Source of the DNA: a virus
IMG/VR virus record: IMGVR_UViG_3300027759_000046
Location: 186,001-250,000 of that record
Length of the DNA: 64,000 bases
Direction: 5' to 3' (one strand)
Every line of letters begins with the position of its first letter. Positions within the stretch are counted from its first letter, which is position 1. Positions 47,785 through 56,820 of the stretch are shown here, in pieces. The notes below the pieces were generated by a model. It was not told where the DNA came from. It saw only the letters and a list, made by a program, of their open reading frames with translations, and did no database searches. The translations under genes and the position numbers were made by a program.

Positions 47785-48612
47785 TTATCTATTGTGTAAT
47801 TTGATAGTTAACCATCTAGGCGAGTAATATACGCCAACTCCAATCATTGGAGCTAGGATCACTGGATTTTGTAAAGTTGCACCGTATCCACCAAAGATAC
47901 TTAAACCTAAATATCCGCTAGGCTTTTTATTAAGCTGTTGCTCAATTTGAGTTATTCCGCTTAATTGTATTTTTGCAGGAAACGCTGTTTTTGTTGTAAT
48001 ATTTGCAATCTTAGTCTTAGGATCTCTTGCGATACCTAATTCAATTCCCATATTAACTGATGTTGTTAAATCTATTTTTCCAGCCTGGATTTTATTGTCT
48101 TTAAGCTTTGTAAAAACTGTTCCAGTTACTGAGTAATAATTTAGAGTATCATATTTTTTGAAAATATCAATTAGGACAGTTGAGTCATTTAGAATTTTGC
48201 TGCCGCCTTCTGTGCTAGTAGCTGATTTTAAATTAGCAAGTTCACGATCCTTAAATTTAATTTGTGTGTTTAAGTATGCAATAAGTTCGCCATTCTTGTT
48301 ATTATCGTGTACTAAGTCTTTAAATTTTGAATTTAATTCTCGATACTCTGATTTTAGCATGTCCTTATCTGCTGATAGAATCTTTATTTCAGATAAGTTA
48401 TTATTGTCACGATCTTTCCAATAGTGCATTGAATCTTTTAGGACTTCAACGTTACCTGATGTAATTTCAGCCTTTTGCTTAAGAGAGGCATTTTCTCTAG
48501 CCAAATCGTCTGCTTTGCTGCATTGTTTCAAAGAGAGCAAAATAAGCAGAATGATTATTGCTGCCATGATGTACTTTAAATTAGTATTAAGCACCGATAA
48601 TAGATTCTTCAT
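47785..48612 (-). CDS. membrane-anchored coiled-coil protein, Rz/i-spanin-like
   Basis: 275 aa. One N-terminal transmembrane helix (about 13-28, I-M-A-A-I-I-I-L-L-I-L-L-S-L) is followed by a long periplasmic coiled coil (about 32-130) and a C-terminal beta-rich domain. Topology matches an i-spanin or wall-spanning anchor, although the C-terminal domain is larger than usual. It overlaps the next small coiled-coil gene by 26 nt. Confidence 0.5.
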   Translation of the reverse strand: MKNLLSVLNTNLKYIMAAIIILLILLSLKQCSKADDLARENASLKQKAEITSGNVEVLKDSMHYWKDRDNNNLSEIKILSADKDMLKSEYRELNSKFKDLVHDNNKNGELIAYLNTQIKFKDRELANLKSATSTEGGSKILNDSTVLIDIFKKYDTLNYYSVTGTVFTKLKDNKIQAGKIDLTTSVNMGIELGIARDPKTKIANITTKTAFPAKIQLSGITQIEQQLNKKPSGYLGLSIFGGYGATLQNPVILAPMIGVGVYYSPRWLTIKLHNR

Positions 48613-48832
48613 TTAGGTCTTGTAAAATTTTATAAAAGTCTGGAACCTGTCCAGTCTCAGTCTTTATTTTATCTATTAGGAGAGTCTCGTCTTCTCGTAT
48701 TTGAGCTAACTCCAACTCAACTTGATTTTTCTGAATGGTTAGCTGCTTAGTCTGTTCTTCCAATGATTCTAGTGATTTTCGTATTCTAGAATAATCAGAC
48801 ACAATTTTTCTTAATTCGTTTGTGTATTTCAT
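48587..48832 (-). CDS. small coiled-coil protein (81 aa)
   Basis: Almost the whole protein is a Leu/Glu/Gln heptad helix (L-E-S-L-E-E-Q-T-K-Q-L). It is sandwiched between the 672-aa protein and the spanin-like gene, so a chaperone or oligomerisation role is conceivable. Confidence 0.5.
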   Translation of the reverse strand: MKYTNELRKIVSDYSRIRKSLESLEEQTKQLTIQKNQVELELAQIREDETLLIDKIKTETGQVPDFYKILQDLNEESIIGA

Positions 48833-48833
48833 A

Positions 48834-50852
48834 TTAAACTCTAATTTTAATTCCTTGGCCGACTAGGGCATCATATATTGCATGTAGATAATATTCAGAT
48901 AAGCCGGATCCAGCATTTGCTTCCTGATTTTTTGTTTCATCAGTATTTTTAGCAGGATCAGACTGGTTTGCGGTAGGATTAACTGAATTTGAATTATTTA
49001 CTGTGCTTAAATTTGAATTATTTACTGTGCTAGACTCTGCAGTTTTAATATTTGAAACTGCTTTATTAATTTCGGTTGCGGTACTTGCAGAAGTTTGAAT
49101 GATTGTTTTTCCGAGTTGAGCAACTGCCGCTTCCGTTTTATTGGGAGGGTTAATGATATTGTTTGCCTGATCTCCCTTAAGTAAAGTTTTTGATTCGGTT
49201 TTTACTAGATCAGCAGTCGGTGATTTCGTCTCAGTTTTAGTTGGCTGATCTGCAGAGTCGTCTTTATCAATTTCAGGAGATTCAGCTGTATCAGTTTTGC
49301 CAGCAACAACGTCTGACGGCTTTCCAATAGTGACAGTAGATTCCTTTTTCTTGAGTTCAGCCTCTTCTAGTATTCTCTTGCTCTTCTCAAGCTTCTCTTC
49401 CCTAGTCTTGGTCTTCTTCTCCTCAGTCTCCATCTTAAATTTTCTACGTTCTCCATTGAGAACCGCAATAATATCAGGTAAAGTTCCAGGATCTTTAGCA
49501 AAGGCTTGAGCCATTTGAACCTGTTTGGCCTCATCAAGTTTAAGAAGTTCGGTTCTATATTTTAAACTTTCTTTCCAGTTTGCACCCTGTAGACTTATGT
49601 ACAGTTGGCTTCTAGCAGCCTCATTTGATAATGGTTTAACGCTAGCAGCAGACAACACGTCTGAGCCAGTCGATGGCTGTATAGAATTATTGACTGTGGT
49701 ATTTTGAACAGACGACTGATTTGTTACGTTCTGCGCAATTTGATCACCAACTTGGGTATTTGAGGTTTGATTCGTTTGATTTTCAACCTTAGGGGCTACA
49801 GGTTTGTCAGAAGTACTTTGGTTTTCTGGAAGTTTAGGTTGGTTCGTTTGAGTAGTAACCGCAACTTCTGGAGAAGTTTCCTCAACTTGAGCCTCAGCGA
49901 TTCCTTCTGTGTTTAAGCCGGTATTTTTAACAGTAGGTTCAGATGAACTGGCCGGTGCAGCTTTTGCTGATTGAGTAGACAATACGTTACCAGGAGTCGG
50001 TTGAGCGGGCGCACCGGATTTCTCAACGAGACTTAGTAAAGTTTGACTAGGTTTAAGTTCAGAATATGCAGCGGACTCAAATATAAAGCGGTTTTCAAAT
50101 TCAATAATAAATTCGATAACCGGAAAGTTATTTGCTTTTAGCGCAGAATTGTCAACTCCTTTTTTAGAAGTAGTCCCCTGTTCCATTAATACTTTAATGT
50201 GATTTACAACAGACTTATCTGCGATTAATTTTTTAACCTTTGCTACGGTTGCCCCATTCTTTGAATATAAGGGCTCTCCTTTATAGAAGTCAAGTAACCA
50301 ACCTGTTACCTGATTATACATTGAATTAAAGTGATCAGTTAAAACTGAATCATCTAGTTTGACTGTTGAATTATTAACTGATTGCCATTTTACATGGGAA
50401 TTTATTGCTAGCGAGTATATGGATTTGACAATAATTGGTGAATCTTCCAATAAATGAAATAGATCTTCTCTAAGCTTATTGAACAGGTCAACTGAATCTA
50501 TGCTGGATCCACCTTGTATAAACTTGAATGAAGGATTTCCAGCAAGAACGTTAAAGTAGCTTCTAACACTTTTTGAGTCTGACGCAGTTAACACGCTAGT
50601 GGGAGGTATGTCTTTCCATTTTGAAGTTGCATACCAAAAACCTCCTTGAGTTTTGTTAAAGTACGCATGTACAAGTTTAATCCACTGCTCTCTATGTTCA
50701 GGAGTCGATCCAAGGTAGGGAAAAATTAATTGTTCTAGGTCTTCATAGGCCTTGTCATACGCTTCTGCTCCAGCTGAGTAATCTTTATTTAGCTTAGCGG
50801 TAGCATCTCGGTATGCAGTAAGAAAGGCTGGTCTAATTATGTAATCTGCCAA
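48834..50852 (-). CDS. large virion-type protein with long disordered Asn/Gln/Thr region
   Basis: 672 aa from a TTG start (M-A-D-Y-I-I-R-P), with a late-type box 19 nt upstream. The N-terminal 260 residues are folded and helical. Residues about 285-400 and 500-650 are low-complexity Gln/Asn/Thr/Pro with repeated V-N-N-S and T-V-N-N-S units, with a charged helix between. No enzymatic motif. Probably structural or assembly. Confidence 0.5.
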   Translation of the reverse strand: MADYIIRPAFLTAYRDATAKLNKDYSAGAEAYDKAYEDLEQLIFPYLGSTPEHREQWIKLVHAYFNKTQGGFWYATSKWKDIPPTSVLTASDSKSVRSYFNVLAGNPSFKFIQGGSSIDSVDLFNKLREDLFHLLEDSPIIVKSIYSLAINSHVKWQSVNNSTVKLDDSVLTDHFNSMYNQVTGWLLDFYKGEPLYSKNGATVAKVKKLIADKSVVNHIKVLMEQGTTSKKGVDNSALKANNFPVIEFIIEFENRFIFESAAYSELKPSQTLLSLVEKSGAPAQPTPGNVLSTQSAKAAPASSSEPTVKNTGLNTEGIAEAQVEETSPEVAVTTQTNQPKLPENQSTSDKPVAPKVENQTNQTSNTQVGDQIAQNVTNQSSVQNTTVNNSIQPSTGSDVLSAASVKPLSNEAARSQLYISLQGANWKESLKYRTELLKLDEAKQVQMAQAFAKDPGTLPDIIAVLNGERRKFKMETEEKKTKTREEKLEKSKRILEEAELKKKESTVTIGKPSDVVAGKTDTAESPEIDKDDSADQPTKTETKSPTADLVKTESKTLLKGDQANNIINPPNKTEAAVAQLGKTIIQTSASTATEINKAVSNIKTAESSTVNNSNLSTVNNSNSVNPTANQSDPAKNTDETKNQEANAGSGLSEYYLHAIYDALVGQGIKIRV

Positions 50853-50871
50853 TTGTCTCGACTATTTTTGT

Positions 50872-50879
50872 TATTTATT
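50872..50879 (-). promoter_or_regulatory. late-type AATAAATA promoter box
   Basis: AATAAATA on the minus strand 19 nt before the TTG start at 50852. Confidence 0.6.
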
Positions 50880-50895
50880 AAGACCCACAACAAGG

Positions 50896-51072
50896 CTATT
50901 GATTTGCATCTCCTGGATCCAACTCGAATTTCTCGTTATTTGTTGACCCAGAATCCTTGATTAAGAAATCTAAATATTGGCAGTATTCGTAATACGGCAA
51001 TTCATATAACGTATTAAATGATTGGTTAAGCTTCACGGCAAGAATTCGGTTAATCTCAAATAAGTTCGTCAA
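50896..51072 (-). CDS. small hypothetical protein overlapping the hub gene (58 aa)
   Basis: This frame is +1 relative to the hub gene and runs open from 51189, but the segment upstream of 51072 overlaps conserved hub sequence. A TTG at 51072, just before the hub stop, is a plausible coupled start. A programmed +1 shift that extends the hub protein is the alternative. The C-terminal part (Y-E-L-P-Y-Y-E-Y-C-Q-Y-L-D-F-L) looks like real protein. In position it could be a hub chaperone. Confidence 0.45.
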   Translation of the reverse strand: MTNLFEINRILAVKLNQSFNTLYELPYYEYCQYLDFLIKDSGSTNNEKFELDPGDANQ

Positions 51073-52060
51073 GTCCGCCTGAAATAAGGAAAAGATCTTT
51101 GACCGTGAAGCCGGACTGCGAAAAAAGAGGCGTTGAGACCTTGTTTCCGCACTTAGGGCATTGAGTATTAACCATTGATGATCGAGCATCCTCTATCATC
51201 TCTGTGAATTTCTTAATGAATGTGAATTTATTGATATGCCAAGCAAATGATTCTCGACTTAGATCGTTATACCGCTGTAAGTTTAAAGCTTGCCAATCTT
51301 GAACAATATAAGGAGCAACTCCAATAAATGCTTTATCTGGTGATTTGCCTGATTTCCTAGAATCTGAAATTCTTGCACGAAGTCTTTCAATTGTTCCGAT
51401 AGTCGGCATATACAAGTAGAAAGTCTCTTTTAGTTTTTCTGATTTAATTTCAAAGCATTTGTATTCTGGAGAATAGTACTTCATTACCTCTGCTGGTAAT
51501 TCAATAAAGTTTAGCATGTTACTCTTGATTCTGACATCATCTATCCATCTGGTATCTGCTTCGCAACCTGTCGTACATTCAAATTTGACAAATAATGAAT
51601 TTTGATCTGCTGGAAAAGTTAATTCCTGAATCATGAAGATTAATGCAAGGCGATCTAATTCAGAAATATCTCTCCAAGACAACCACGATCTGCCTCCTTT
51701 AATTTTAAAACGGCAACACTTTTCAATAATGTAATTTAACTTATCATCAATGTCTAGCATATCGCCATCATCAATTGTTGACCACTGTCTAATTTCAGAA
51801 ACGGTTGCGGCTTTAATTGTGATCTCAGCATCTTCTGGATAAAATAGTCCTTGGGATGGAAGGTTCTCTAGCGGAACGTTTTTCCAAAAAAGATCATTAG
51901 GTCCTCCAATTGTTGATTCGAGCATTGGAGTTAGGGCTTTGCCTAGAGAGATTGGTTTCTCTTCGGTTGTAGGCGGAACGTCGGTGTTTAATCCGTAGGC
52001 TTTATCCTGCTCTTCTAAGAAGTCAGCAGCTTCATCTAGGACTTTATCCTTCTCTATCAT
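51056..52060 (-). CDS. baseplate hub protein, T4 gp26-like
   Basis: 334 aa. Typical segments of the T4-like hub family: L-P-S-Q-G-L-F-Y-P (about 67-75), I-K-A-A-T-V-S-E-I, then W-R-D-I-S-E-L-D-R-L and a C-terminal four-cysteine-type finger (C-P-K-C-G-N plus the C-T-T-G-C pair in the middle). It would form part of the central baseplate hub under the tail tube. Downstream frame overlap is described under the preceding entry. Confidence 0.6.
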   Translation of the reverse strand: MIEKDKVLDEAADFLEEQDKAYGLNTDVPPTTEEKPISLGKALTPMLESTIGGPNDLFWKNVPLENLPSQGLFYPEDAEITIKAATVSEIRQWSTIDDGDMLDIDDKLNYIIEKCCRFKIKGGRSWLSWRDISELDRLALIFMIQELTFPADQNSLFVKFECTTGCEADTRWIDDVRIKSNMLNFIELPAEVMKYYSPEYKCFEIKSEKLKETFYLYMPTIGTIERLRARISDSRKSGKSPDKAFIGVAPYIVQDWQALNLQRYNDLSRESFAWHINKFTFIKKFTEMIEDARSSMVNTQCPKCGNKVSTPLFSQSGFTVKDLFLISGGLDELI

Positions 52061-52082
52061 TTTTACTAAAGTGTTTAGTTAA

Positions 52083-52535
52083 TTATATCACGAACTCTAG
52101 GAAGGTTTTCGCTAGATGTGACTTGGACTCGTTTAGGCGATTTAGAGTTTCAGGATAGACTTCAATAGTCTTTAGAGTTTTAGGATCTCTAATGAATGCT
52201 CTAATTGTTTTAGTTTGCTTATCGATCTTTAGGGATTCGAAATTGCCTATTACGACTTGTGGATTTTTATCCTTGGTAGCAAAAGTTGAATTTACCTTTA
52301 CTCCGCTTATTCTTGAACCCTTCTTAAATTGACGATTCATGGCTTTTATCTCTTCTTCAAATTCGTCAATTTCAACCTGAGCAGGTCTAGAAAGATCAGA
52401 TAGAGGCAACAGCTTTATTGCAATACCATTACTAAACGGCGATTTAGACGCAACGAAATTAAAGTCAGCCTTTCCGTAAAAAGGTAGACCTTGCATTGCC
52501 TGCTGTCTTTGGCCGAATGTTAGTACTGGTGTCAT
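52083..52535 (-). CDS. hypothetical structural-region protein (150 aa)
   Basis: Soluble alpha/beta protein starting M-T-P-V-L-T-F, with no known motif. It abuts the next small gene (1-nt gap), whose product also begins M-T-P. Likely a minor tail or baseplate component by position only. Confidence 0.5.
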   Translation of the reverse strand: MTPVLTFGQRQQAMQGLPFYGKADFNFVASKSPFSNGIAIKLLPLSDLSRPAQVEIDEFEEEIKAMNRQFKKGSRISGVKVNSTFATKDKNPQVVIGNFESLKIDKQTKTIRAFIRDPKTLKTIEVYPETLNRLNESKSHLAKTFLEFVI

Positions 52536-52536
52536 A

Positions 52537-52854
52537 TTAAACTACGCCTGGAGTATTTGTTGTGCCCAATAAGGTAACGTTTCCAGATACTGATATTTTT
52601 GCAATTCTTGCGTAAAATGTTGAACCTTTAAGTAGGTGAACTGTTACTCCTGCTCCTGAGGTTCCTTGATCAACTGACCAAATGGTAACGTCTTGTGCGG
52701 TAGTTGGATTGTGAACTCCAAAATAGTTTGGCGTCCAAGTTCCAATTGAGCCAGTCGCTGACCCGAAACCTGACCCGTCTGTGAATGTTGGCGTGTAGTT
52801 GTTTGCATTATCACTACTCGTGTGAGTTCTTAAATATCTTGCGATTGGTGTCAT
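52537..52854 (-). CDS. small beta-rich virion-type protein (105 aa)
   Basis: Gly/Thr/Ser/Asn-rich with alternating hydrophobic residues, lacking lysine clusters, typical of a small capsid decoration or tail-tip beta protein. No family recognised. Confidence 0.5.
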   Translation of the reverse strand: MTPIARYLRTHTSSDNANNYTPTFTDGSGFGSATGSIGTWTPNYFGVHNPTTAQDVTIWSVDQGTSGAGVTVHLLKGSTFYARIAKISVSGNVTLLGTTNTPGVV

Positions 52855-52868
52855 TCTATTTTATATTT

Positions 52869-53549
52869 TTAACAAGCGCAATCGCTTGGGTCATTATTAC
52901 TTTTTGTGTAGATAATCATACCTGTAACTTTAATACTGAAGTTAGCATTTGGATTGGTTATCTCTATCTTATTTATTAGACTGTTGGCATCCCTAGTTTC
53001 AGGGTTTGCGAAATGAGCAAAAAATTGGTGTAGAGGAACTTCAAATTCTTCGTTTACTCTGTTTGTGAACTTGAGTTTACACTCATGATCAGCAGGTAGA
53101 GTATCGTCTCCGAGTTTATCTTTGATTGGATACTTTACATATAAGATACAACCTCTAACGTAATTCTTGTCATTTTGAATAACGTGATACAACGGTGAGC
53201 TTGATGGGTCTGCGGAGTCTGATGGAATATACTCTAGTCCTTCCCCTAATGGATAATTAGATGGAGTGCCAGATGGCCCGAATGATGGAATTGAATCAGT
53301 TGCATTATCGTACACGACTAAAGTTTCTTCTCCGCAAACTTCAAAATCTATCGAGAGACTGCTGTCTACTGGATAGATGAAATTTTCTAGTTCGCAAAAA
53401 CTTGCCTCTTTTTTTGATCCATTAAAGATACTAAAGCATCTGTCAAGAAGCTTAAGAGCCTTTTTAGTTGGATCACCTGCGCATAAGTTCGCAAAAGCAT
53501 CGCTAACTCTTCTAGCTAGTGGATCATCATTATATTTAATGTACGACAT
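52869..53549 (-). CDS. hypothetical virion-type protein (226 aa)
   Basis: The N-terminal 45 residues are helical (V-S-D-A-F-A-N-L-C-A-G), then a beta-rich domain with a Pro/Ser/Gly loop (about 90-120), ending in C-A-C. No known motif. It is in the tail-gene run, with a 16-nt gap to the upstream membrane protein. Confidence 0.5.
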   Translation of the reverse strand: MSYIKYNDDPLARRVSDAFANLCAGDPTKKALKLLDRCFSIFNGSKKEASFCELENFIYPVDSSLSIDFEVCGEETLVVYDNATDSIPSFGPSGTPSNYPLGEGLEYIPSDSADPSSSPLYHVIQNDKNYVRGCILYVKYPIKDKLGDDTLPADHECKLKFTNRVNEEFEVPLHQFFAHFANPETRDANSLINKIEITNPNANFSIKVTGMIIYTKSNNDPSDCAC

Positions 53550-53565
53550 TCATGATAGACTTTTT

Positions 53566-54342
53566 TTATGGATCGAAAGGTTTCTTTAATCCTGAGGCGC
53601 CGGCTATTGGCATTCCTCTTGCTATTAATTCGTCAATTGATCTAGATCTATCTATTCGAGTGCCGGCTTTAGTTGTTGGCGTTTCAGCAGGTTGAGTAAC
53701 GTCCAATACGATATCAAGAGCTTCGGGTTCAGAAGCCGGCTGAGGCTCTTCTACTGCCTGCTCAGGTTCTTCGTATTGATTAAATAGTTCTTGCATTGAA
53801 TCAAACTCCTCAGAAATACCACCATCATCGATAATTACATCGATTCCTGGCTCAATTGCCTGAGTAACAGCATCTGTGATCTGATCATTTACTCCAACTT
53901 TTACAGCATCTTCTGGTTTAATATAGTCGACTAGTGATTTAATAAAGCCTAGCGCAACAATTGGTAGAATCGCTCCACTTACAATTGACAGTACTCTTTT
54001 TTGATAAATTAACTCTTCGTCAACTAGCCCAAATAATTCGATCCAACCTTGAAAATTTTGTAGGTGAGTGAATGCATAATAGGTATTACCCATGGCTTGC
54101 ATTGCAGTTAAGATAATGAAAAGGCCCCAAACGATTCCTTTATTCATTTTCTCAAGAGTTATTAATGAAGCAAGGGATGCTGCTGCTCCCACTTCAAATG
54201 CAATTGCTAAACTTATGGCTAACCACCTTGGGTTGGACAGCTCAAAGAATTCAATTACGTGAATCGTTGAAATTACTGAAACCAGTAAATAAAGTGTAAC
54301 AAAGGTACCGATTATAAAATAGCCAGTTGTCTTCTTTCCCAT
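53566..54342 (-). CDS. four-helix membrane protein with acidic cytoplasmic tail
   Basis: 258 aa. Four predicted membrane helices (about 8-30, 40-62, 70-92, 116-138) and a 110-residue acidic, Pro/Glu-rich tail ending in a basic patch. The layout differs from classic holins but could serve in lysis or membrane remodelling. Start and preceding stop share one nucleotide with the spanin-like gene upstream. Confidence 0.55.
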   Translation of the reverse strand: MGKKTTGYFIIGTFVTLYLLVSVISTIHVIEFFELSNPRWLAISLAIAFEVGAAASLASLITLEKMNKGIVWGLFIILTAMQAMGNTYYAFTHLQNFQGWIELFGLVDEELIYQKRVLSIVSGAILPIVALGFIKSLVDYIKPEDAVKVGVNDQITDAVTQAIEPGIDVIIDDGGISEEFDSMQELFNQYEEPEQAVEEPQPASEPEALDIVLDVTQPAETPTTKAGTRIDRSRSIDELIARGMPIAGASGLKKPFDP

Positions 54343-54635
54343 TATTTACCTGATTCTAATTTTTTGATCTCGTTATCAATTTCGGTTTGACGATTAACAT
54401 CTAGGATTTTACGATCAGTTGATTGAATCATGCGCTTTTCAGCTTTCAGACCTTCGATCTCCAAATACTTGTTAAGCTCTTTGCTTGTGCACATAGAGTC
54501 AAGTTGAGTATTTGTGATTTTCTCCTGTTTTTCAATTTTTGAAATTCGACTTGAGTTACCACATTGCTGTACAAAAATTACTAGAAGTAAACCTAGTACA
54601 ATTTTATTAAAGTGTTTGTTTACAAAATTCATCAT
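54342..54635 (-). CDS. small membrane-anchored coiled-coil protein
   Basis: 97 aa. An N-terminal hydrophobic helix (I-V-L-G-L-L-L-V-I-F-V) ends in Q-Q-C-G, an imperfect lipobox, followed by a coiled coil. It may be an o-spanin-like lipoprotein or a one-pass anchor. A late-type box lies 19 nt upstream. Confidence 0.5.
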   Translation of the reverse strand: MMNFVNKHFNKIVLGLLLVIFVQQCGNSSRISKIEKQEKITNTQLDSMCTSKELNKYLEIEGLKAEKRMIQSTDRKILDVNRQTEIDNEIKKLESGK

Positions 54636-54654
54636 TTTAAAACGTCTTTTTAGT

Positions 54655-54662
54655 TATTTATT
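54655..54662 (-). promoter_or_regulatory. late-type AATAAATA promoter box
   Basis: AATAAATA on the minus strand 19 nt before the ATG at 54635, overlapping the end of the preceding gene. Confidence 0.6.
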
Positions 54663-55168
54663 TATTTTCGGTGCAATAAGTTGTCAATTACCGTAGCAAT
54701 TGCCTGATAATTAAGTGCTCCCTGTACGATCCAGTAGATTAAAAACGTGGCAATTGCTGCCCATGTGATAACGTACACAGAGTCTAGCCAATTAGAGATC
54801 TTACGATATTTGATTTGAATAAGATATGCGTAATATTCTTCGGTTTTTATACGGTCAGTCTGAGCTTCGATTAATTCAGCAAGGCCAGCTGTCTCAAATG
54901 TGCTCTTCTTAAAAGAAATTGACTCGAGCACTCGGCTCTTTTCAAGCTCGAGAGTTTCCATTCCCATCATTAGGGTCTCAGGCTCAAGATTTAAAACATA
55001 ATATGCACGATGGCGCATGTCTAATCGCATACCGAGCTGTTTAAGAGAACCGTTTTTCTCCAGAGTCTTCATTGTTTTTCGATAGAAATTACGATTTGCA
55101 ATGTTTTTAACAATTTGCATAAACGTTTCGTAGAACGTTTTCGGATTAAGTAAGTTAAGTAGTCCCAT
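54662..55168 (-). CDS. hypothetical protein with C-terminal membrane helix (168 aa)
   Basis: A basic helical N-terminal half, a coiled-coil-like middle and one hydrophobic segment near the C-terminus (about 133-150, V-I-T-W-A-A-I-A-T-F-L-I-Y-W-I-V). It is 2 nt downstream of the sigma factor gene, so co-expressed. Function unknown; a membrane tether or anti-sigma-type role cannot be excluded. Confidence 0.5.
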   Translation of the reverse strand: MGLLNLLNPKTFYETFMQIVKNIANRNFYRKTMKTLEKNGSLKQLGMRLDMRHRAYYVLNLEPETLMMGMETLELEKSRVLESISFKKSTFETAGLAELIEAQTDRIKTEEYYAYLIQIKYRKISNWLDSVYVITWAAIATFLIYWIVQGALNYQAIATVIDNLLHRK

Positions 55169-55170
55169 AA

Positions 55171-55797
55171 TTAAAAATATTGTTCTAAGTTATCTCGCAT
55201 TTGAGGATTTTTTTCAAGAACTCTGTCTTTTACCATTTTACGAGCCTTTCTGATTTTGGTTTTAACGGTATTCAGGTTCATGCTGTACTTTTCAGCAATT
55301 TCGTTACCTTTCATTAAATGAATCTCCTTGTCTATTAGAATTGACTTTTCAATACAGTCAGGCAGAGCGGCCATTTCCATTTGGGTCATGTTGTACAGTG
55401 AATCTAGGTAAATCTCTTTATCGAAATTGAAAGCTGAATCATCTTCAATTGCTGGAGGCGAAAGCATATTATCTAAACGAACGGCCCATTGCTTTTGCAA
55501 TTTGTGTTTATGCAATAGAGATTCGTTCTTTGCGATTGTATAGATCCAAGTTGTGAATCTGAAATTATCGTTATACGAAGCCAATCCTTTAAATATTTTA
55601 AAGAGAGTATTATGTAGAACCTCTTCGGTTTCGTCCGGGTCATTAAAAAATTTCCAGATGAAATATTTTAATTTTGGATACATAATAGAGGCTAGTCTAT
55701 TTCTATCTCTTTCGGTGTACTCGCCGGCTTTAATTTTTTCGGCAAGTGATTGCATCTCATCGTTGAGCTGTTTGTTAATTAAGTCGTATGACGTCAT
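55171..55797 (-). CDS. sigma-70 family (ECF-like) RNA polymerase sigma factor
   Basis: 208 aa. Region 2 is visible as P-D-E-T-E-E-V-L-H-N-T-L-F-K-I-F-K (core-binding helix) and F-T-T-W-I-Y-T-I-A-K-N (the -10 recognition helix). Region 4 is the C-terminal helix-turn-helix K-G-N-E-I-A-E-K-Y-S-M-N-L-N-T-V-K-T-K-I-R-K-A. It is the best candidate for directing host RNA polymerase to the RATAAATA late-type boxes, as T4 gp55 does for TATAAATA. Located between PhoH and tail genes. Confidence 0.85.
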   Translation of the reverse strand: MTSYDLINKQLNDEMQSLAEKIKAGEYTERDRNRLASIMYPKLKYFIWKFFNDPDETEEVLHNTLFKIFKGLASYNDNFRFTTWIYTIAKNESLLHKHKLQKQWAVRLDNMLSPPAIEDDSAFNFDKEIYLDSLYNMTQMEMAALPDCIEKSILIDKEIHLMKGNEIAEKYSMNLNTVKTKIRKARKMVKDRVLEKNPQMRDNLEQYF

Positions 55798-55808
55798 GTA
55801 GTTATTTT

Positions 55809-56531
55809 TTACTTAAAGAATTTATGATTAGGGTTTTCGTCTTTCCATTTTTCGTAGCGTTCTGTGATTTGCACCAAGATTTTATTACGAACAATATCTT
55901 CGTCTCCAAATTGATGTATTCCTATTCCATTTATACCTGTCATTAATTTGATAAAATCAGGTAAAGCTACTTTACTCTTATTGATGTCATATTGGCTTAC
56001 ATCTCCGCAAATTAAAGTTTTAGAATCCTTGCCCATTCGGGTTAAAAACAACATCAGTTGTTTAAAATCAGCATTCTGAGCCTCATCTAAAATCATTAAG
56101 CAATTATCAAAAGTAGCGCCTCTCATGTAGGCAAGCGGTCTAAATTCAATAACGCCAGCGCCTTCGAGCCAATTAACCAGGTTTGGATCATGTAATATTT
56201 TTACCAAATTCGATCGGTAACTTTCCATGAATGGGTCAATTTTATCCTTGATTTCACCAGGTAAGAATCCTAATTTTTCTCCAGATTCTTGAATGGGTTT
56301 AGATAGGATGATCTTTTTGATTTTGCCCGAAATATAGAGGTTTAGTGCAGCCAGACATGCTGTAAATGTTTTACTTGTCCCAGCAGGTCCATAACAAAAA
56401 GTTATGTCATTAGACAAAATTTGATTTAAGTACTTCTGTTGAGATGGTTTAAGAGTTACTGAGCGTAAATCTTTCTCTGTGATTTCAGTGACTGATTGTC
56501 GTTGTGATTTTTTAGCTGGTCTATTTGACAT
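55809..56531 (-). CDS. PhoH-like ATPase
   Basis: 240 aa from the ATG at 56531, chosen over an upstream start that would overlap the neighbour by 149 nt. Walker A G-P-A-G-T-S-K-T (48-55), Walker B L-M-I-L-D-E-A-Q-N (145-153), plus L-S-K-P-I-Q-E-S-G-E-K-L-G-F-L-P-G, a PhoH hallmark. P-loop ATPase common in phages, linked to RNA metabolism. It overlaps the upstream gene by 11 nt. Confidence 0.88.
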   Translation of the reverse strand: MSNRPAKKSQRQSVTEITEKDLRSVTLKPSQQKYLNQILSNDITFCYGPAGTSKTFTACLAALNLYISGKIKKIILSKPIQESGEKLGFLPGEIKDKIDPFMESYRSNLVKILHDPNLVNWLEGAGVIEFRPLAYMRGATFDNCLMILDEAQNADFKQLMLFLTRMGKDSKTLICGDVSQYDINKSKVALPDFIKLMTGINGIGIHQFGDEDIVRNKILVQITERYEKWKDENPNHKFFK

Positions 56532-56820
56532 TTCTTTTGGTTTTTTTAATTGGTGTTTGTATTTTGACTTGTAGATCTTTGCAACGTTGACATGCTTCGT
56601 AATCTTCCAGACTTTCAAATAGAGCAAGGGCCTTTTCAAGACAGTCTGGCCAATCTTCTCTATTTGCAATTACATCCAGTGCTTCTTCCATTATCTGCAA
56701 CTTTTTGATGTAGATTCGTGGAGCTCCTTTTTTATGAGCACTATCTATTGCATCAACGATTTGACTAAAAATACTGTGTTTATTGTCCAGGTAATTTCGG
56801 ACCTCATCTATCTTCTTCAT
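56521..56820 (-). CDS. small helical hypothetical protein (99 aa)
   Basis: Helical protein with L-E-D-Y-E-A-C-Q-R-C-K-D-L, a UVR-like helical hairpin similar to those at 1596 and 12025, and a basic tail. It abuts the terminase gene directly and overlaps phoH. Confidence 0.55.
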   Translation of the reverse strand: MKKIDEVRNYLDNKHSIFSQIVDAIDSAHKKGAPRIYIKKLQIMEEALDVIANREDWPDCLEKALALFESLEDYEACQRCKDLQVKIQTPIKKTKRNVK

